Below are positions 34,451 to 42,041 of a stretch of DNA of 48,322 nt, one piece after another. This DNA comes from a virus. The notes beneath the pieces are model-generated. The model was not told the origin of the DNA, ran no database searches, and saw nothing but the letters and a program-made list of their open reading frames with translations. The DNA lies in IMG/VR virus record IMGVR_UViG_3300010412_000026, positions 1-48,322 of that record. One strand, written 5' to 3'. Both the position numbers and the translations under genes were made by a program. Position 1 is the first letter of the stretch; the number at the start of each line of letters is the position of its first letter.

Positions 34451-35032
34451 CTATTTTTTTTCCATCGCGTTCAGGGCTTCGAGCGCCTCAAACATCGCAT
34501 AGCGTCGCAATTGTTTACCCAGGTCTTGAAACCCAATTTGCAATTGGTCGAACAGAGGCACAAAAAAATCATCAATCCTGCCCTCACGAAGAACCACATA
34601 ACGCGCCATCAAAGTCGCTTCGACCATCTGCAGCAACTCGGTAACCGCCTCTTTTATTCCGTGGTTTATCGATGGCAACGAGTCCCATAGCCGACAAATA
34701 GACTCGCCGTCGTTTATTTCTTTCGCTACCTCGTCGGAGCGCATCTGAAGCTCTCGAATAGCCGGGTCGGTATCGTAGCTTTTTGGCTCGTCGGCTTCAT
34801 CGGCCTTCAGCAAATGCCCGATGACATCATGAACGTTTTTTACGCCTGTAGTCTCGGAAATTGCCATGACGACCGCTCTAAGCAGCGCATTGTTCATACC
34901 CATTAGCTCCCGCGCTCTTTTTGCCACGGGGCTATCGTCTCTATCGAGCGCCGACCAATAATCCTCATTGGCGAGCTCGACACGAAACTCTTTGACCATA
35001 TTGACTATTGAGTTTATTTTTTCTTGATTCAT
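34451..35032 (-). CDS. Early helical protein of unknown function
   Basis: A 193-residue helical protein without membrane segments. It contains DRDDSPVAKRARELMGMNNALLRAVVMAIS and a Met/Leu/Glu-rich C-terminal half with GIKEAVTELLQMVEATLMARYVVL. No domain was recognised. It lies first in a group of four small early genes (34451-35938) that share strand and tight spacing. The first 60 residues are charged and the last are amphipathic helices, so a protein-protein role is likely. Confidence 0.5.
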   Translation of the reverse strand: MNQEKINSIVNMVKEFRVELANEDYWSALDRDDSPVAKRARELMGMNNALLRAVVMAISETTGVKNVHDVIGHLLKADEADEPKSYDTDPAIRELQMRSDEVAKEINDGESICRLWDSLPSINHGIKEAVTELLQMVEATLMARYVVLREGRIDDFFVPLFDQLQIGFQDLGKQLRRYAMFEALEALNAMEKK

Positions 35033-35042
35033 TATTGTGGCC

Positions 35043-35378
35043 TTATTTTGCTACTTTTTTCGCTAGTTTTTGCTCTTCATTAGACGTCAGTTCGCCTAAG
35101 TTTATTAGCACTTCGAGATCGGTCGCTAATTCGACCGCTTTAATGTTGGTCGTCACTAACTCAGCTCGCTGCAACCGAAGAGTCTCAATTATTTGCATCA
35201 CGTAATTTCGGGCATCGGCAGGTATCGCCACGTATCCATCATACAGTCTACTAATTTGATGGTCGATTTCAGTCGAAATATTGTTTGCAGTACGCTGAGC
35301 GATTAGTCGCGCAGCTTCGCGAATTTCTTCTAGCGTCTTAGCCCTATCGACAACCCTATATTTTTTTTGCGTTCTCAT
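35043..35378 (-). CDS. Small helical early protein
   Basis: A 111-residue protein; the ATG at 35378 was chosen because AAGGAGG lies 5 bases before it, whereas the longer frame overlaps the upstream gene without a ribosome binding site. It is strongly helical and basic near the N-terminus (RTQKKYRVVDRAKTLEEIREAARLIAQRTANN) with a Leu-rich C-terminus. No family was recognised. The very strong ribosome binding site suggests high expression. Confidence 0.5.
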   Translation of the reverse strand: MRTQKKYRVVDRAKTLEEIREAARLIAQRTANNISTEIDHQISRLYDGYVAIPADARNYVMQIIETLRLQRAELVTTNIKAVELATDLEVLINLGELTSNEEQKLAKKVAK

Positions 35379-35388
35379 ATTCGCCTCC

Positions 35389-35709
35389 TTATTCCGATTC
35401 ACGCGTCCCCTGCAGTTCTACGAATTGCATTTGAGGCATATCGCCTCTAATCGTATTTTGCATGGTCCACAGCGCCGTGAGCGACTTCATTAGCTGCTCG
35501 GGCAACGGCTGCGTTCCTTGCATGACTTGCTCCCAATCCTTAACGACATTATCGACCGATACCATGAGCAATCGCATCTTAGACGCTACGTCGGCCGCTT
35601 GCTTGGCAGTGGTCACAACTTTGTCTAGCCTCGCCATTTCCTGCTGAGCATCAAAAGCGATGTCTTTGGTCGCCCGGCTCAAAAAGCAGAGCTGGTCTTC
35701 TAGCTTCAT
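35389..35709 (-). CDS. Small helical early protein
   Basis: A 106-residue protein; the ATG at 35709 (MKLEDQLCFLSRAT) follows the upstream stop by one base, with AGAGG in front, and is preferred over a longer frame that overlaps the next gene. It has LDKVVTTAKQAADVASKMRLLMVSVDNVV and a C-terminal SLTALWTMQNTIRGDMPQ helix. Predicted all-helical; no family recognised. It may act with its immediate neighbours. Confidence 0.5.
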   Translation of the reverse strand: MKLEDQLCFLSRATKDIAFDAQQEMARLDKVVTTAKQAADVASKMRLLMVSVDNVVKDWEQVMQGTQPLPEQLMKSLTALWTMQNTIRGDMPQMQFVELQGTRESE

Positions 35710-35710
35710 G

Positions 35711-35938
35711 TCACTGAGCCTCTTTTTCGTCTGTCTGGTTGATGGCATCGCAGAGAGCGTCCAGATCTTCGATCGAGCTTTGCAGTGCCGGTTCGCACCA
35801 GCCTTTGCTGCGAATAGCGTGGTAATGGGCGAGCAATTCATCTGCCGCTCTTTTCAGCATCTTATAGCGCAAAGCTATGTCGCCTGCCTTAAGCGCGAAC
35901 GCGACCAAATCTTCGTTTTCGGATTTTTTGTTTTGCAT
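35711..35938 (-). CDS. Small early protein behind a shared promoter motif
   Basis: A 75-residue acidic protein (MQNKKSENEDLVAFALKAGDIALRYKMLKRAADELLAHYHAIR). Predicted helical; no family recognised. Its ATG is preceded by a strong AGGAGG and by a promoter-like TTGCGGGCT-N12-TATATT about 26 bases upstream, making it the first gene of a four-gene group running down to 34451. Confidence 0.5.
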   Translation of the reverse strand: MQNKKSENEDLVAFALKAGDIALRYKMLKRAADELLAHYHAIRSKGWCEPALQSSIEDLDALCDAINQTDEKEAQ

Positions 35939-35963
35939 CCTGACCTCCTATTGGAAGCGCACC

Positions 35964-35990
35964 AATATACGCTTTCGCGAGAGCCCGCAA
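35964..35990 (-). promoter_or_regulatory. Shared-motif promoter for the 35938-34451 group
   Basis: On the minus strand TTGCGGGCT (35990-35982), 12 bases, then TATATT (35969-35964). The same 9-mer with the same 12-base gap and TATATA stands before the lipoprotein gene at 43284. The predicted start of transcription lies about 20 bases before the ATG at 35938. Confidence 0.6.
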
Positions 35991-36071
35991 GTTTTTGTTG
36001 GGTGCCTGCAAAATTGCTTACCCGGGTCCGTTTATAAATAGACGCACGCGGTCATAAGTATTTTTATGTCA

Positions 36072-37715
36072 TCAAAAGCCCTTTTTACTTTCGATCTGTT
36101 TCATCAGCTGTTTCATAAATTGCAGGTTCCTAATTCGCTGCTCCTCGGTGATTTCGGGCAGTGGCTCGGCTGCCGGTGGGGGCTTCGGCGCAGGCGCTGC
36201 AGCGGGCTGCCTAGGTTGCCCTGTCTCGCGCCTGCGTTGCTCTGTCTCGCGAGCGCGGGCCTTAGCCCATTCGCTATCGGGCGCGGGTATCTTAGGCGGC
36301 AGCCTTTCCTCCGCGCGCCAGCGTTCGAGAATTGCGACGATGAAGCCAGGGCTAGGCCTCTGCGCGTGGGACTCAGACCACGCCGTGATCAAAGCCCTGC
36401 GGATTTCATCGGGCGAGAACGGGGCTATAGCCTGCGCGCGTGTAGCCCATCGCGGACTCATCGGCGTTAACCCATGATTAATAAAAAGCTCTTCGACTTC
36501 CCCAATGCTTAGCGTCCGTTCTGTCGAGCTACCGAGCGATTCGAATTTGCGATTTAAGCCGCTTTGAGCACCGGGTGCAGGTGCATGCATAGCCTCGGTG
36601 CCCAAACGCGTCTCAGTGCCCGCCGCAGGTGCCTTCTCGCGCTTACATGCCTCCGAGCTGGCACCCGAGTCAGAACTCAAATCCAAATCAGACCGACGAA
36701 GCGCGCCCGAAGTGACGGGCTCGCTTGATTGCGATTCCGGTGGCGCGCCTCCTGCGACTGTCGAAGTCGCCTGATGCGATTTATTGCTCAGCTCGCCGGT
36801 GCGTGCATGCTCGGGTGCAATCGCGCTCATTGCAGAGTCCGGCTCGCAAGCGGACTCGACCGCTGCCCTACTAGCGCCTCCTAGTTCACATGCTTGCTTT
36901 GCATAATTCATAATTCTTATATTCTTTGCCATTTTGCCATCCCGCCAATTCTTGACGGGTTTTTGGTCGTTACGTATTGAATTATGATTGCAAATTCCGT
37001 CGTGTTTCTGCTCGCATGCACGGACTTCTTGATGTGCCGTCTCAACTTCAGTCTCAATTGTCTCAAAATCAAAATTTGACGATTTTTGCTTCAATCGTGA
37101 TGAAAGTCTCAATTTGAGTTTTGCTATCGCTTTGCTATCAGGATCTGAAGGGTCGGGTAACGTATTTTCAACCACTTGCGCCGGTTTTGCTATTTTTTTG
37201 CCATCGAGTTTTGCCATACTTTTGCCATGGACGTTTGCCATTTTTTTGCCATCGGACGAAAAAATTTTGCCATAGCCGTGGCACGCATTTTGCGCGCTTT
37301 CGTTACGTATCGACGTTACAGTCTCATTACGATTTATTACACTTCCCGATTCTTGCTGCGATTCTTGCTGCTTCTTTCTCCAACGTTTTTGCGCACCTAG
37401 CTGACCTGCCTTGGCGCGAGTCTCGGAAATTTTCCGTGCACGGTCCGAGATAGTCCGAGCGCGCGTCTGATAGTCGCCGTAATCGTGCACTTCGTAGTCC
37501 TTAGCAAAACGCGATAGCAAACGAGCGTCGACGAGACGCTTGAGGACACGCTTCGAGCCTGCAATCTCGAGTGCCACAGAGGCAGGTACGCGACCATCGG
37601 TGAGCTTTGTGTTGCACCAAGCAATGAGCCTGACCCACGCGCCGCACGCCTCATTGCCAGCCGCTAGTATTTTTGGATGCATCACGATTTCATTCTCGAT
37701 CTTGATCCACGCCAC
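36072..37715 (-). CDS. Replication initiator-like protein with long disordered middle
   Basis: A 547-residue protein with a GTG start preceded by GAGGGGG. Residues about 1-125 resemble phage replisome-organiser N-terminal winged-helix domains: WIKIENEIVMHPKILAAGNEACGAWVRLIAWCN, then DGRVPASVALEIAGSKRVLKRLVDARLLSRFA and a basic linker. Residues about 130-390 are low-complexity, with several short Lys/Met repeats. A helical region near 400-480 (SIGEVEELFINHGLTPMSPRWATRAQAIAPFSPDEIRRALITAW) may bind a host helicase or loader. A Pro/Ala/Arg-rich tail follows. It lies downstream of the structured element at 37944-38090, a possible origin. No helicase or polymerase is encoded. Confidence 0.6.
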   Translation of the reverse strand: MAWIKIENEIVMHPKILAAGNEACGAWVRLIAWCNTKLTDGRVPASVALEIAGSKRVLKRLVDARLLSRFAKDYEVHDYGDYQTRARTISDRARKISETRAKAGQLGAQKRWRKKQQESQQESGSVINRNETVTSIRNESAQNACHGYGKIFSSDGKKMANVHGKSMAKLDGKKIAKPAQVVENTLPDPSDPDSKAIAKLKLRLSSRLKQKSSNFDFETIETEVETAHQEVRACEQKHDGICNHNSIRNDQKPVKNWRDGKMAKNIRIMNYAKQACELGGASRAAVESACEPDSAMSAIAPEHARTGELSNKSHQATSTVAGGAPPESQSSEPVTSGALRRSDLDLSSDSGASSEACKREKAPAAGTETRLGTEAMHAPAPGAQSGLNRKFESLGSSTERTLSIGEVEELFINHGLTPMSPRWATRAQAIAPFSPDEIRRALITAWSESHAQRPSPGFIVAILERWRAEERLPPKIPAPDSEWAKARARETEQRRRETGQPRQPAAAPAPKPPPAAEPLPEITEEQRIRNLQFMKQLMKQIESKKGF

Positions 37716-37917
37716 GATTTTCCCCCTCTACTATAGTAGTCGCGACGGGCTCTGTTGGTTCGTGTGTTTCGATGCGCTCTAAAAGAGCGAGGGCCTCCTT
37801 TCGGCGCGCCGAGTGGAACTTATTACGGCACTCACAACAACAAAATCGCTTGAACCACGGACCGTCAAATGTACGGTTGCAATGCGGACATACTTTTTTA
37901 ATTGATTGCATTTTCAT
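37690..37917 (-). CDS. Small four-Cys zinc-finger protein
   Basis: A 75-residue protein; the ATG at 37917 (MKMQSIKKVCPHCNRTF) was chosen because an upstream extension would cover the structured element. It has KVCPHCNRTFDGPWFKRFCCCECRNKFHSARRKEA, with C-x2-C and C-x2-C pairs forming a zinc finger. The C-terminal part is acidic. It overlaps the start of the replication gene by 26 bp, so the two are probably coupled. Nucleic-acid binding is plausible. Confidence 0.65.
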   Translation of the reverse strand: MKMQSIKKVCPHCNRTFDGPWFKRFCCCECRNKFHSARRKEALALLERIETHEPTEPVATTIVEGENRGVDQDRE

Positions 37918-37943
37918 AAGCCTATTATTGTGATGCAGTGAGC

Positions 37944-38090
37944 CGCCGGATCTAGACGGCGAAAGAATTTCTGTAGTGGATTTAAAAGCCGGGGAGCCCA
38001 AGCAGCGAGAACACGCGAGTAAACTCGCTGCTCGGTCGAACTCGATGTCCGTTGGGGGGAGGCGGACAGATTGACCGTTAGGCTCCCGGC
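37944..38090. other. Branched structured element between recombination and replication genes
   Basis: Several nested inverted repeats fill a 248-bp gap: P1 GCCGGGGAGCC (37988-37998) with GGCTCCCGGC (38081-38090, one bulged base); a hairpin AGCAGCGAG (38001-38009) with CTCGCTGCT (38024-38032), which competes with an internal GCGAG/CTCGC pair; CGGTC (38033-38037) with GACCG (38073-38077); TGTCCG (38046-38051) with CGGACA (38063-38068). A further CGCCG/CGGCG hairpin lies at 37944-37961. Together they make a multi-branched fold on either strand. It could be a non-coding RNA, a leader switch or a replication origin. It does not match tRNA geometry. Confidence 0.6.
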
Positions 38091-38165
38091 GAATAAGCAT
38101 ATTACCCCAGCATTACCGGCGATTGAAGTACGCACGGGTATCCCCCCTTCAAAAATTTACGTTAG

Positions 38166-39416
38166 TTATTTTTTATCTATGTATTTTTCCCAAGGTCGAT
38201 CATCATCGGGCTCAATATCAACCTGTTTTTTTTCTTCCAGCTCAGCGCAGCGCTCGCTTATCGCCATAAGCACCGGCTCCCTCGTTTCACCCGATTCAAA
38301 CGTGATTAGTTCGCCGATATTTTTCGCTACCTTAATTTTTCTTATTATTTCATCGACTTCGGAAGCATCCTCGCCCGTCTTTGGAATGCCATCGAGATAA
38401 GGCGCTAATTGTTCGCGCGCTCGCTTCGCCTGGTCATCTAAATATTTTTCTCCACTAGCGGGCGGACTTTGTGCTAGGGTCTTTTCGTGTACCGGGTGAA
38501 CCTGCTTTGCGTGCTCTCTGTCTTTGTCTTTGTTGGTTTTGAACTTTTCTCCGTAAATTGCATTTGACTCTTGGCCTCTACTGACATCACCCGGTACCTG
38601 CTCCCTTATTTCTTTTTGTTTAATGCCATTACGATTTCGGAACACGTGCTGTCCCGGCACTGGCTTTATTGGCGTCTCTTCTGGCTCCGGGAATGCCTCA
38701 TCGATAGTAATGTCGCCTTCCTTAATTGCCGTATAAAGACCCTGCATGGTCGCTAGTTCGGCTACGCCTATGTCCTCTATACCAGGCACACCAAGGCTCG
38801 CGCAGACACGCTCAGCGCTGATGCCGCGTTGCTTCCACTGATTGAGCCAAAGATGCCGCTTTTCGCTCAGAGTCTTTTTGCCACCGGCACCGACTTCTTG
38901 TACTTGTTGCCAAATCTGAAACCAAAATCCCTCGGGTATTACTGCACGTAGCGCGTTCCGATGCGCAGTGCTCGCTGCAGCGTTGCCGGTGACAACGATC
39001 ATGTCGTCGTTGTACCGCCTGCCCTTGCTGTCCTTGATGCGTTTCTTGACCTCGACTCTCACTAGCCGATTGCGTTCCATGTCCCAGACCGTCGCCTGGC
39101 CCCGTATGATATCTTCTTCGGGGTCTAGGCTGCGTTTCTCTTCTCTCAAGTTACCCCACGCGGACGCGACCATCTCCATAAAGCGAATGCTCGGACCAAC
39201 TATGTGCTTGCCTGCGCGTGGTATCGTATAAGTGCACGCACGTGCGGTTTCTTCGTCGATAGTGGCTATCGATAGTACTTCATGCCGGAACTGCTGCAGA
39301 CTACGCGGAAATCGCTTTGCCGTGGCTACCTGCATGTCGACTTCGGCGTTAGTTAATTGCGCCAAAGTGCCACCGTTTTGAATTTCAGCATTCTGCAATT
39401 GATTGAATTCTACCAT
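38166..39416 (-). CDS. Probable phage recombination / single-strand annealing-type protein
   Basis: A 416-residue protein encoded in a group with a PD-(D/E)XK nuclease and a coiled-coil protein. It shows the pattern of a common phage family: VDMQVATAKRFPRSLQQFRHEVLSIATIDEETARACTYTIPRAGKHIVGPSIRFMEMVASAWGNLREEKR, VEVKKRIKDSKGRRYNDDMIVVTGNAAASTAHRNALRAVIP, and GVPGIEDIGVAELATMQGLYTAIKEGDITIDEAF. Such proteins lie beside phage exonucleases and are thought to act in annealing-based recombination. The C-terminal 150 residues are charged and disordered. A hairpin (39434-39466) and iterated repeats lie upstream. Confidence 0.6.
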   Translation of the reverse strand: MVEFNQLQNAEIQNGGTLAQLTNAEVDMQVATAKRFPRSLQQFRHEVLSIATIDEETARACTYTIPRAGKHIVGPSIRFMEMVASAWGNLREEKRSLDPEEDIIRGQATVWDMERNRLVRVEVKKRIKDSKGRRYNDDMIVVTGNAAASTAHRNALRAVIPEGFWFQIWQQVQEVGAGGKKTLSEKRHLWLNQWKQRGISAERVCASLGVPGIEDIGVAELATMQGLYTAIKEGDITIDEAFPEPEETPIKPVPGQHVFRNRNGIKQKEIREQVPGDVSRGQESNAIYGEKFKTNKDKDREHAKQVHPVHEKTLAQSPPASGEKYLDDQAKRAREQLAPYLDGIPKTGEDASEVDEIIRKIKVAKNIGELITFESGETREPVLMAISERCAELEEKKQVDIEPDDDRPWEKYIDKK

Positions 39417-39433
39417 CGTATTTCTCCGTTAAA

Positions 39434-39466
39434 GTAGCCGGCCAAACTCATGTTACGACCGGCTAC
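39434..39466. other. 8-bp hairpin before the annealing-type gene
   Basis: GTAGCCGG (39434-39441) and CCGGCTAC (39459-39466) pair across a 17-base loop. On the minus strand it lies about 20 bases before the ATG at 39416, and TTTAACGGAG, which contains the ribosome binding site, follows. It may regulate access to that start. Confidence 0.5.
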
Positions 39467-39500
39467 CGCAGTCTTTAATGCCGGAACCACCGACGCGTTA

Positions 39501-39522
39501 CAATACGTGTTGCAATACGTGT
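39501..39522. repeat. Iterated CAATACGTGT repeats (two units, 12-bp period)
   Basis: CAATACGTGT occurs at 39501-39510 and 39513-39522, 12 bases apart, upstream of the annealing-type gene. The same unit with C for T occurs before the nuclease gene at 41700. Likely binding sites for one regulator. Confidence 0.6.
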
Positions 39523-39552
39523 CGCAGTTCATAGATCGTTTTGAGAACTAAG

Positions 39553-40311
39553 TTACTTGCGCACCCAAATTTCGTTGTCTTCAAAAATTTCAACGCCGGG
39601 AATATTGCGCGCACCAGACCGCACGGCTGCAGCGATAAGCTTGAGGTCAGGTGAACAAAATTCGCGTGGCACTTTCTCGGCGTCGGTTATCCTATGTCGC
39701 CAAACTTTACGATAACCGACGCTGCCGTTTTCAGTATGTCGCGTATTTTGCGCGATAGGCTGAATCACTGGTTGAATTGCGGCTTTTTGCTCGCTCTCTG
39801 CTTCGACCTGCTGAGCTTTCTGTTCCATCGACTCGGCAGTATTTTTCAGACCTGATTGCCGCAGCATCTCAGCACGTCGCCTAGCTTCTTCGGCTTCTCG
39901 CTGCGCGGCTTCCTGTAGCCTGCGCAGTTCTTGCTGCTGCCTTTCTATCTTTGCCCGCTCTTCTTGGCGATAAGCCGCGACCTTGCTGCGCAGAATCGAA
40001 TCTGCCTCATGCAAAGGCGCTGAGAGCTCCTTGTAATATGCGTTGATGTTACGCACGTGCGTATTAAGTGGACCGACAAAACACTTGCGCCTTTCTTCAG
40101 CTCGCTTAATTTTTTTAGCTAACGAAATAAGCAGGTCATCAGCAATCTGCAGGTCCATCGGGCACTCAAGCTCGAGGCTCTCAACCTTACGCTTGAGCGC
40201 TACGGCCGTAGATTCAATCATCTGCGTTTCGGCATCGTCGAAAAATTTCGAGTTAGAATTGAATCCATCAGGTATCAATCCTGCGCTAATAGGTACAACA
40301 TTATGGCTCAT
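39553..40311 (-). CDS. Coiled-coil protein of the phage recombination cluster
   Basis: A 252-residue protein. The first 100 residues are a helical domain with SLELECPMDLQIADDLLISLAKKIKRAEERRKCFVGPLNTHVRNINAYYKELSAPLHEADSIL; the middle is a Glu/Arg/Gln coiled coil (ERQQQELRRLQEAAQREAEEARRRAEML); the last 70 residues form a small domain (VGYRKVWRHRITDAEKVPREFCSPD, ARNIPGVEIFED). This layout is widespread beside phage annealing proteins. Its exact role is unknown; it may hold the recombination complex together. Confidence 0.6.
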   Translation of the reverse strand: MSHNVVPISAGLIPDGFNSNSKFFDDAETQMIESTAVALKRKVESLELECPMDLQIADDLLISLAKKIKRAEERRKCFVGPLNTHVRNINAYYKELSAPLHEADSILRSKVAAYRQEERAKIERQQQELRRLQEAAQREAEEARRRAEMLRQSGLKNTAESMEQKAQQVEAESEQKAAIQPVIQPIAQNTRHTENGSVGYRKVWRHRITDAEKVPREFCSPDLKLIAAAVRSGARNIPGVEIFEDNEIWVRK

Positions 40312-40320
40312 TACTAACCC

Positions 40321-40593
40321 CTAGTCTTTTAAGTAAATTTCAAGATTCTTAAGCAGTTTATGCATCAGATAATTATTGCCGTTGCTTGGATTTAGCTTTA
40401 TCGTTCTTATTATATCCATCAATATGACAGTAATTTCTCTGCGGCATATGGCTTTCATTTCTTGTTTCTGTTGCTGTTTAGCTTCGTCTATAGCTTCAAT
40501 TACGGCTTTCTTGGTTGCATCAATATGTTTGAGCAAAACTTCGAATTCCGTTTCTCTGCAGTCAGGTGATGCATTTAAATATTGCGACATCAT
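40321..40593 (-). CDS. Small helical protein of the recombination cluster
   Basis: A 90-residue protein, mostly helical (FEVLLKHIDATKKAVIEAIDEAKQQQKQEMKAICRREITVILMDIIRTIKL). It overlaps the nuclease gene by four bases, with a second ATG in frame 3 bases later and GGGAG before it. No family was recognised. Probably an accessory of the recombination genes by position. Confidence 0.45.
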   Translation of the reverse strand: MMSQYLNASPDCRETEFEVLLKHIDATKKAVIEAIDEAKQQQKQEMKAICRREITVILMDIIRTIKLNPSNGNNYLMHKLLKNLEIYLKD

Positions 40594-41684
40594 TGCTCCC
40601 TTTTGACTTTGATTACTTTGGTACGCACTGCGCCGGCTTCGTGAAGCTCGGCCATAACTTGTTGCTTGGCTTTGGCCTTAAGGCCTTTCGGGGCTGCTTG
40701 GCCTACTAGCTCGAGAAGACTAGTTTTCGATATCGACATCGCTGCGGCTATCTCCATATCGCTTAATCTCGATTGCAATACTGGCATTGCCTCCGCAACG
40801 TCTATCTGCTGACGCTCCTGTTCTACCAAGCAGTATTTCTTGCCATCATTGAGTTCTAGCGGACCTTGCTCGAGACGCATCGAGTATATTTTATCAATGG
40901 TATCGACCAAGCCCTTGAGCGCTTTCCATTTCGGGTAGGCCTCTCGGAGCGCCTCATCGGTGAAGCCTAGCTCATACTGCATCTGAGGCAGTACCACGGC
41001 GCATTGTGACATGTAATTTTGACGCGGCTCGCAGCGTAGTTGGCGCGAGCAAAATCGACACGTATCAGGTCCAGGCGAATAGACTGTGCCACAATTTCGG
41101 AACGCGCGCTCTAAGTCCTCGCGGAATCTCGCTAGGTCCGCCGAATCGTAGCTCAGCGTCGAGTAGTTGCCGTGTCGGCACATAATATGGAACACATCGA
41201 TTCTGCCGGACGATGGCATACCGAACATATGGTAAGCGGCATCAGCGTATCCGAGTAGCTGGTATCGCTTATCGGTGCCGAGATAGCCGAAGTCCCAATC
41301 CGCTATCGACAGCGTAGTGCCATCTGCATGCAGCACGTCAGCTCGGCCATACGTTCGGATGCCGCGGACTTCGAATTCGATGCGCGGCTCTCGAAAGTAT
41401 TTAGATATCTCTGACCAAGCATCGAGACCATATTGGCACAGCGGGCCTATCTCTTCGGGATTGCATCCGTGTTGATGGCACACCGATTCAATATCTACAG
41501 TGCCATCACGCAGAGCCAGCGCGATGGCCTCATGTGCCGCAGAGCCAATCGTAGCCGCGTCACCATGGGAATCAAATTTATAGAAGTCCTCGATGGTCTC
41601 TAGCTCGCTTGACGGGCAAGCGAGAAATCGACCTAGCTTACTGCCCGAGACCATCGATGGCACTGTTCCGTTGTGTATTAGCAT
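40590..41684 (-). CDS. Fe-S PD-(D/E)XK nuclease-like recombination exonuclease
   Basis: A 364-residue protein; the ATG at 41684 follows AGGAG and is preferred over an extension that would cover the iterated repeats. It has GSAAHEAIA (47-55), IEFEV (102-106), GRADVL (113-118) and ADWDFGY (128-134), then QLLGYADA, which together follow the RecB/DUF2800-type nuclease order. Four Cys (23, 209, 212, 218) match the Fe-S staple of Cas4/AddB-like nucleases. The usual D-x-K lysine is replaced by D131, so activity is uncertain. It likely resects DNA ends for the annealing-type protein encoded downstream. Confidence 0.65.
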   Translation of the reverse strand: MLIHNGTVPSMVSGSKLGRFLACPSSELETIEDFYKFDSHGDAATIGSAAHEAIALALRDGTVDIESVCHQHGCNPEEIGPLCQYGLDAWSEISKYFREPRIEFEVRGIRTYGRADVLHADGTTLSIADWDFGYLGTDKRYQLLGYADAAYHMFGMPSSGRIDVFHIMCRHGNYSTLSYDSADLARFREDLERAFRNCGTVYSPGPDTCRFCSRQLRCEPRQNYMSQCAVVLPQMQYELGFTDEALREAYPKWKALKGLVDTIDKIYSMRLEQGPLELNDGKKYCLVEQERQQIDVAEAMPVLQSRLSDMEIAAAMSISKTSLLELVGQAAPKGLKAKAKQQVMAELHEAGAVRTKVIKVKREQ

Positions 41685-41699
41685 TTGCACTCCTATTTG

Positions 41700-41730
41700 C
41701 AATACGCGTTGCAATACGCGTTGCAACGCC
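41700..41730. repeat. Iterated CAATACGCGT repeats with partial third unit
   Basis: CAATACGCGT at 41700-41709 and 41712-41721, then a partial TTGCAACGCC. The 12-base period and core match the copies before the annealing-type gene at 39501. A palindrome CGCCTTAAGGCG follows. The repeats lie just before the nuclease ribosome binding site. Confidence 0.6.
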
Positions 41731-41849
41731 TTAAGGCGCAAACGGATCGGAATGCAAGTCATTAGTCGCGGGTTGGCACTGACCGCGATCGCAATTCATA
41801 AGTATGATTTAGAATTGAATAACGAAGTAATAAAAGAGCTGGCGAGAAA

Positions 41850-42041
41850 TTACTTAGTCGGACGGTAGTCTTCGGGATTTATTTCGTGGCGTCGCATGGC
41901 ATAACGTAATGTGGACTCAGGCATTTTTAGCGCCCGCGCGGTCCCTGCTACGCATCCGTCGGTCAAGCGTAATTCGTTGATAATTATATCGCGCTCGGCA
42001 TCGTCTAGCCTTTGGCGCAGCGACCTAACTTTTTTTTGCAT
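41850..42041 (-). CDS. Fis/NtrC-type HTH regulator
   Basis: A 63-residue protein with DAERDIIINELRLTDGCVAGTARALKMPESTLRYAMRRHEI, which fits the Fis-family (HTH_8) helix-turn-helix: an acidic first helix, then the A-G-T-A-R-A-L-x-M/I-x-x-[ST]-T-L-R-x-x-[LM]-x-[RK] pattern. It starts behind GAGGAG and overlaps the upstream gene by 37 bp. It may regulate phage genes, perhaps through the iterated repeats or twin operators, but no site has been assigned. Confidence 0.75.
   Translation of the reverse strand: MQKKVRSLRQRLDDAERDIIINELRLTDGCVAGTARALKMPESTLRYAMRRHEINPEDYRPTK

Noticed and set aside
37988-38090. A tRNA gene
   Set aside because: The closing stem is 10 bp with a bulge, the span is too long, and no T-arm, D-arm or anticodon arm in the right place could be drawn.
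41685-41762. Longer start for the nuclease gene
   Set aside because: It has no ribosome binding site and would translate the iterated repeats; the ATG at 41684 has AGGAG at normal distance.
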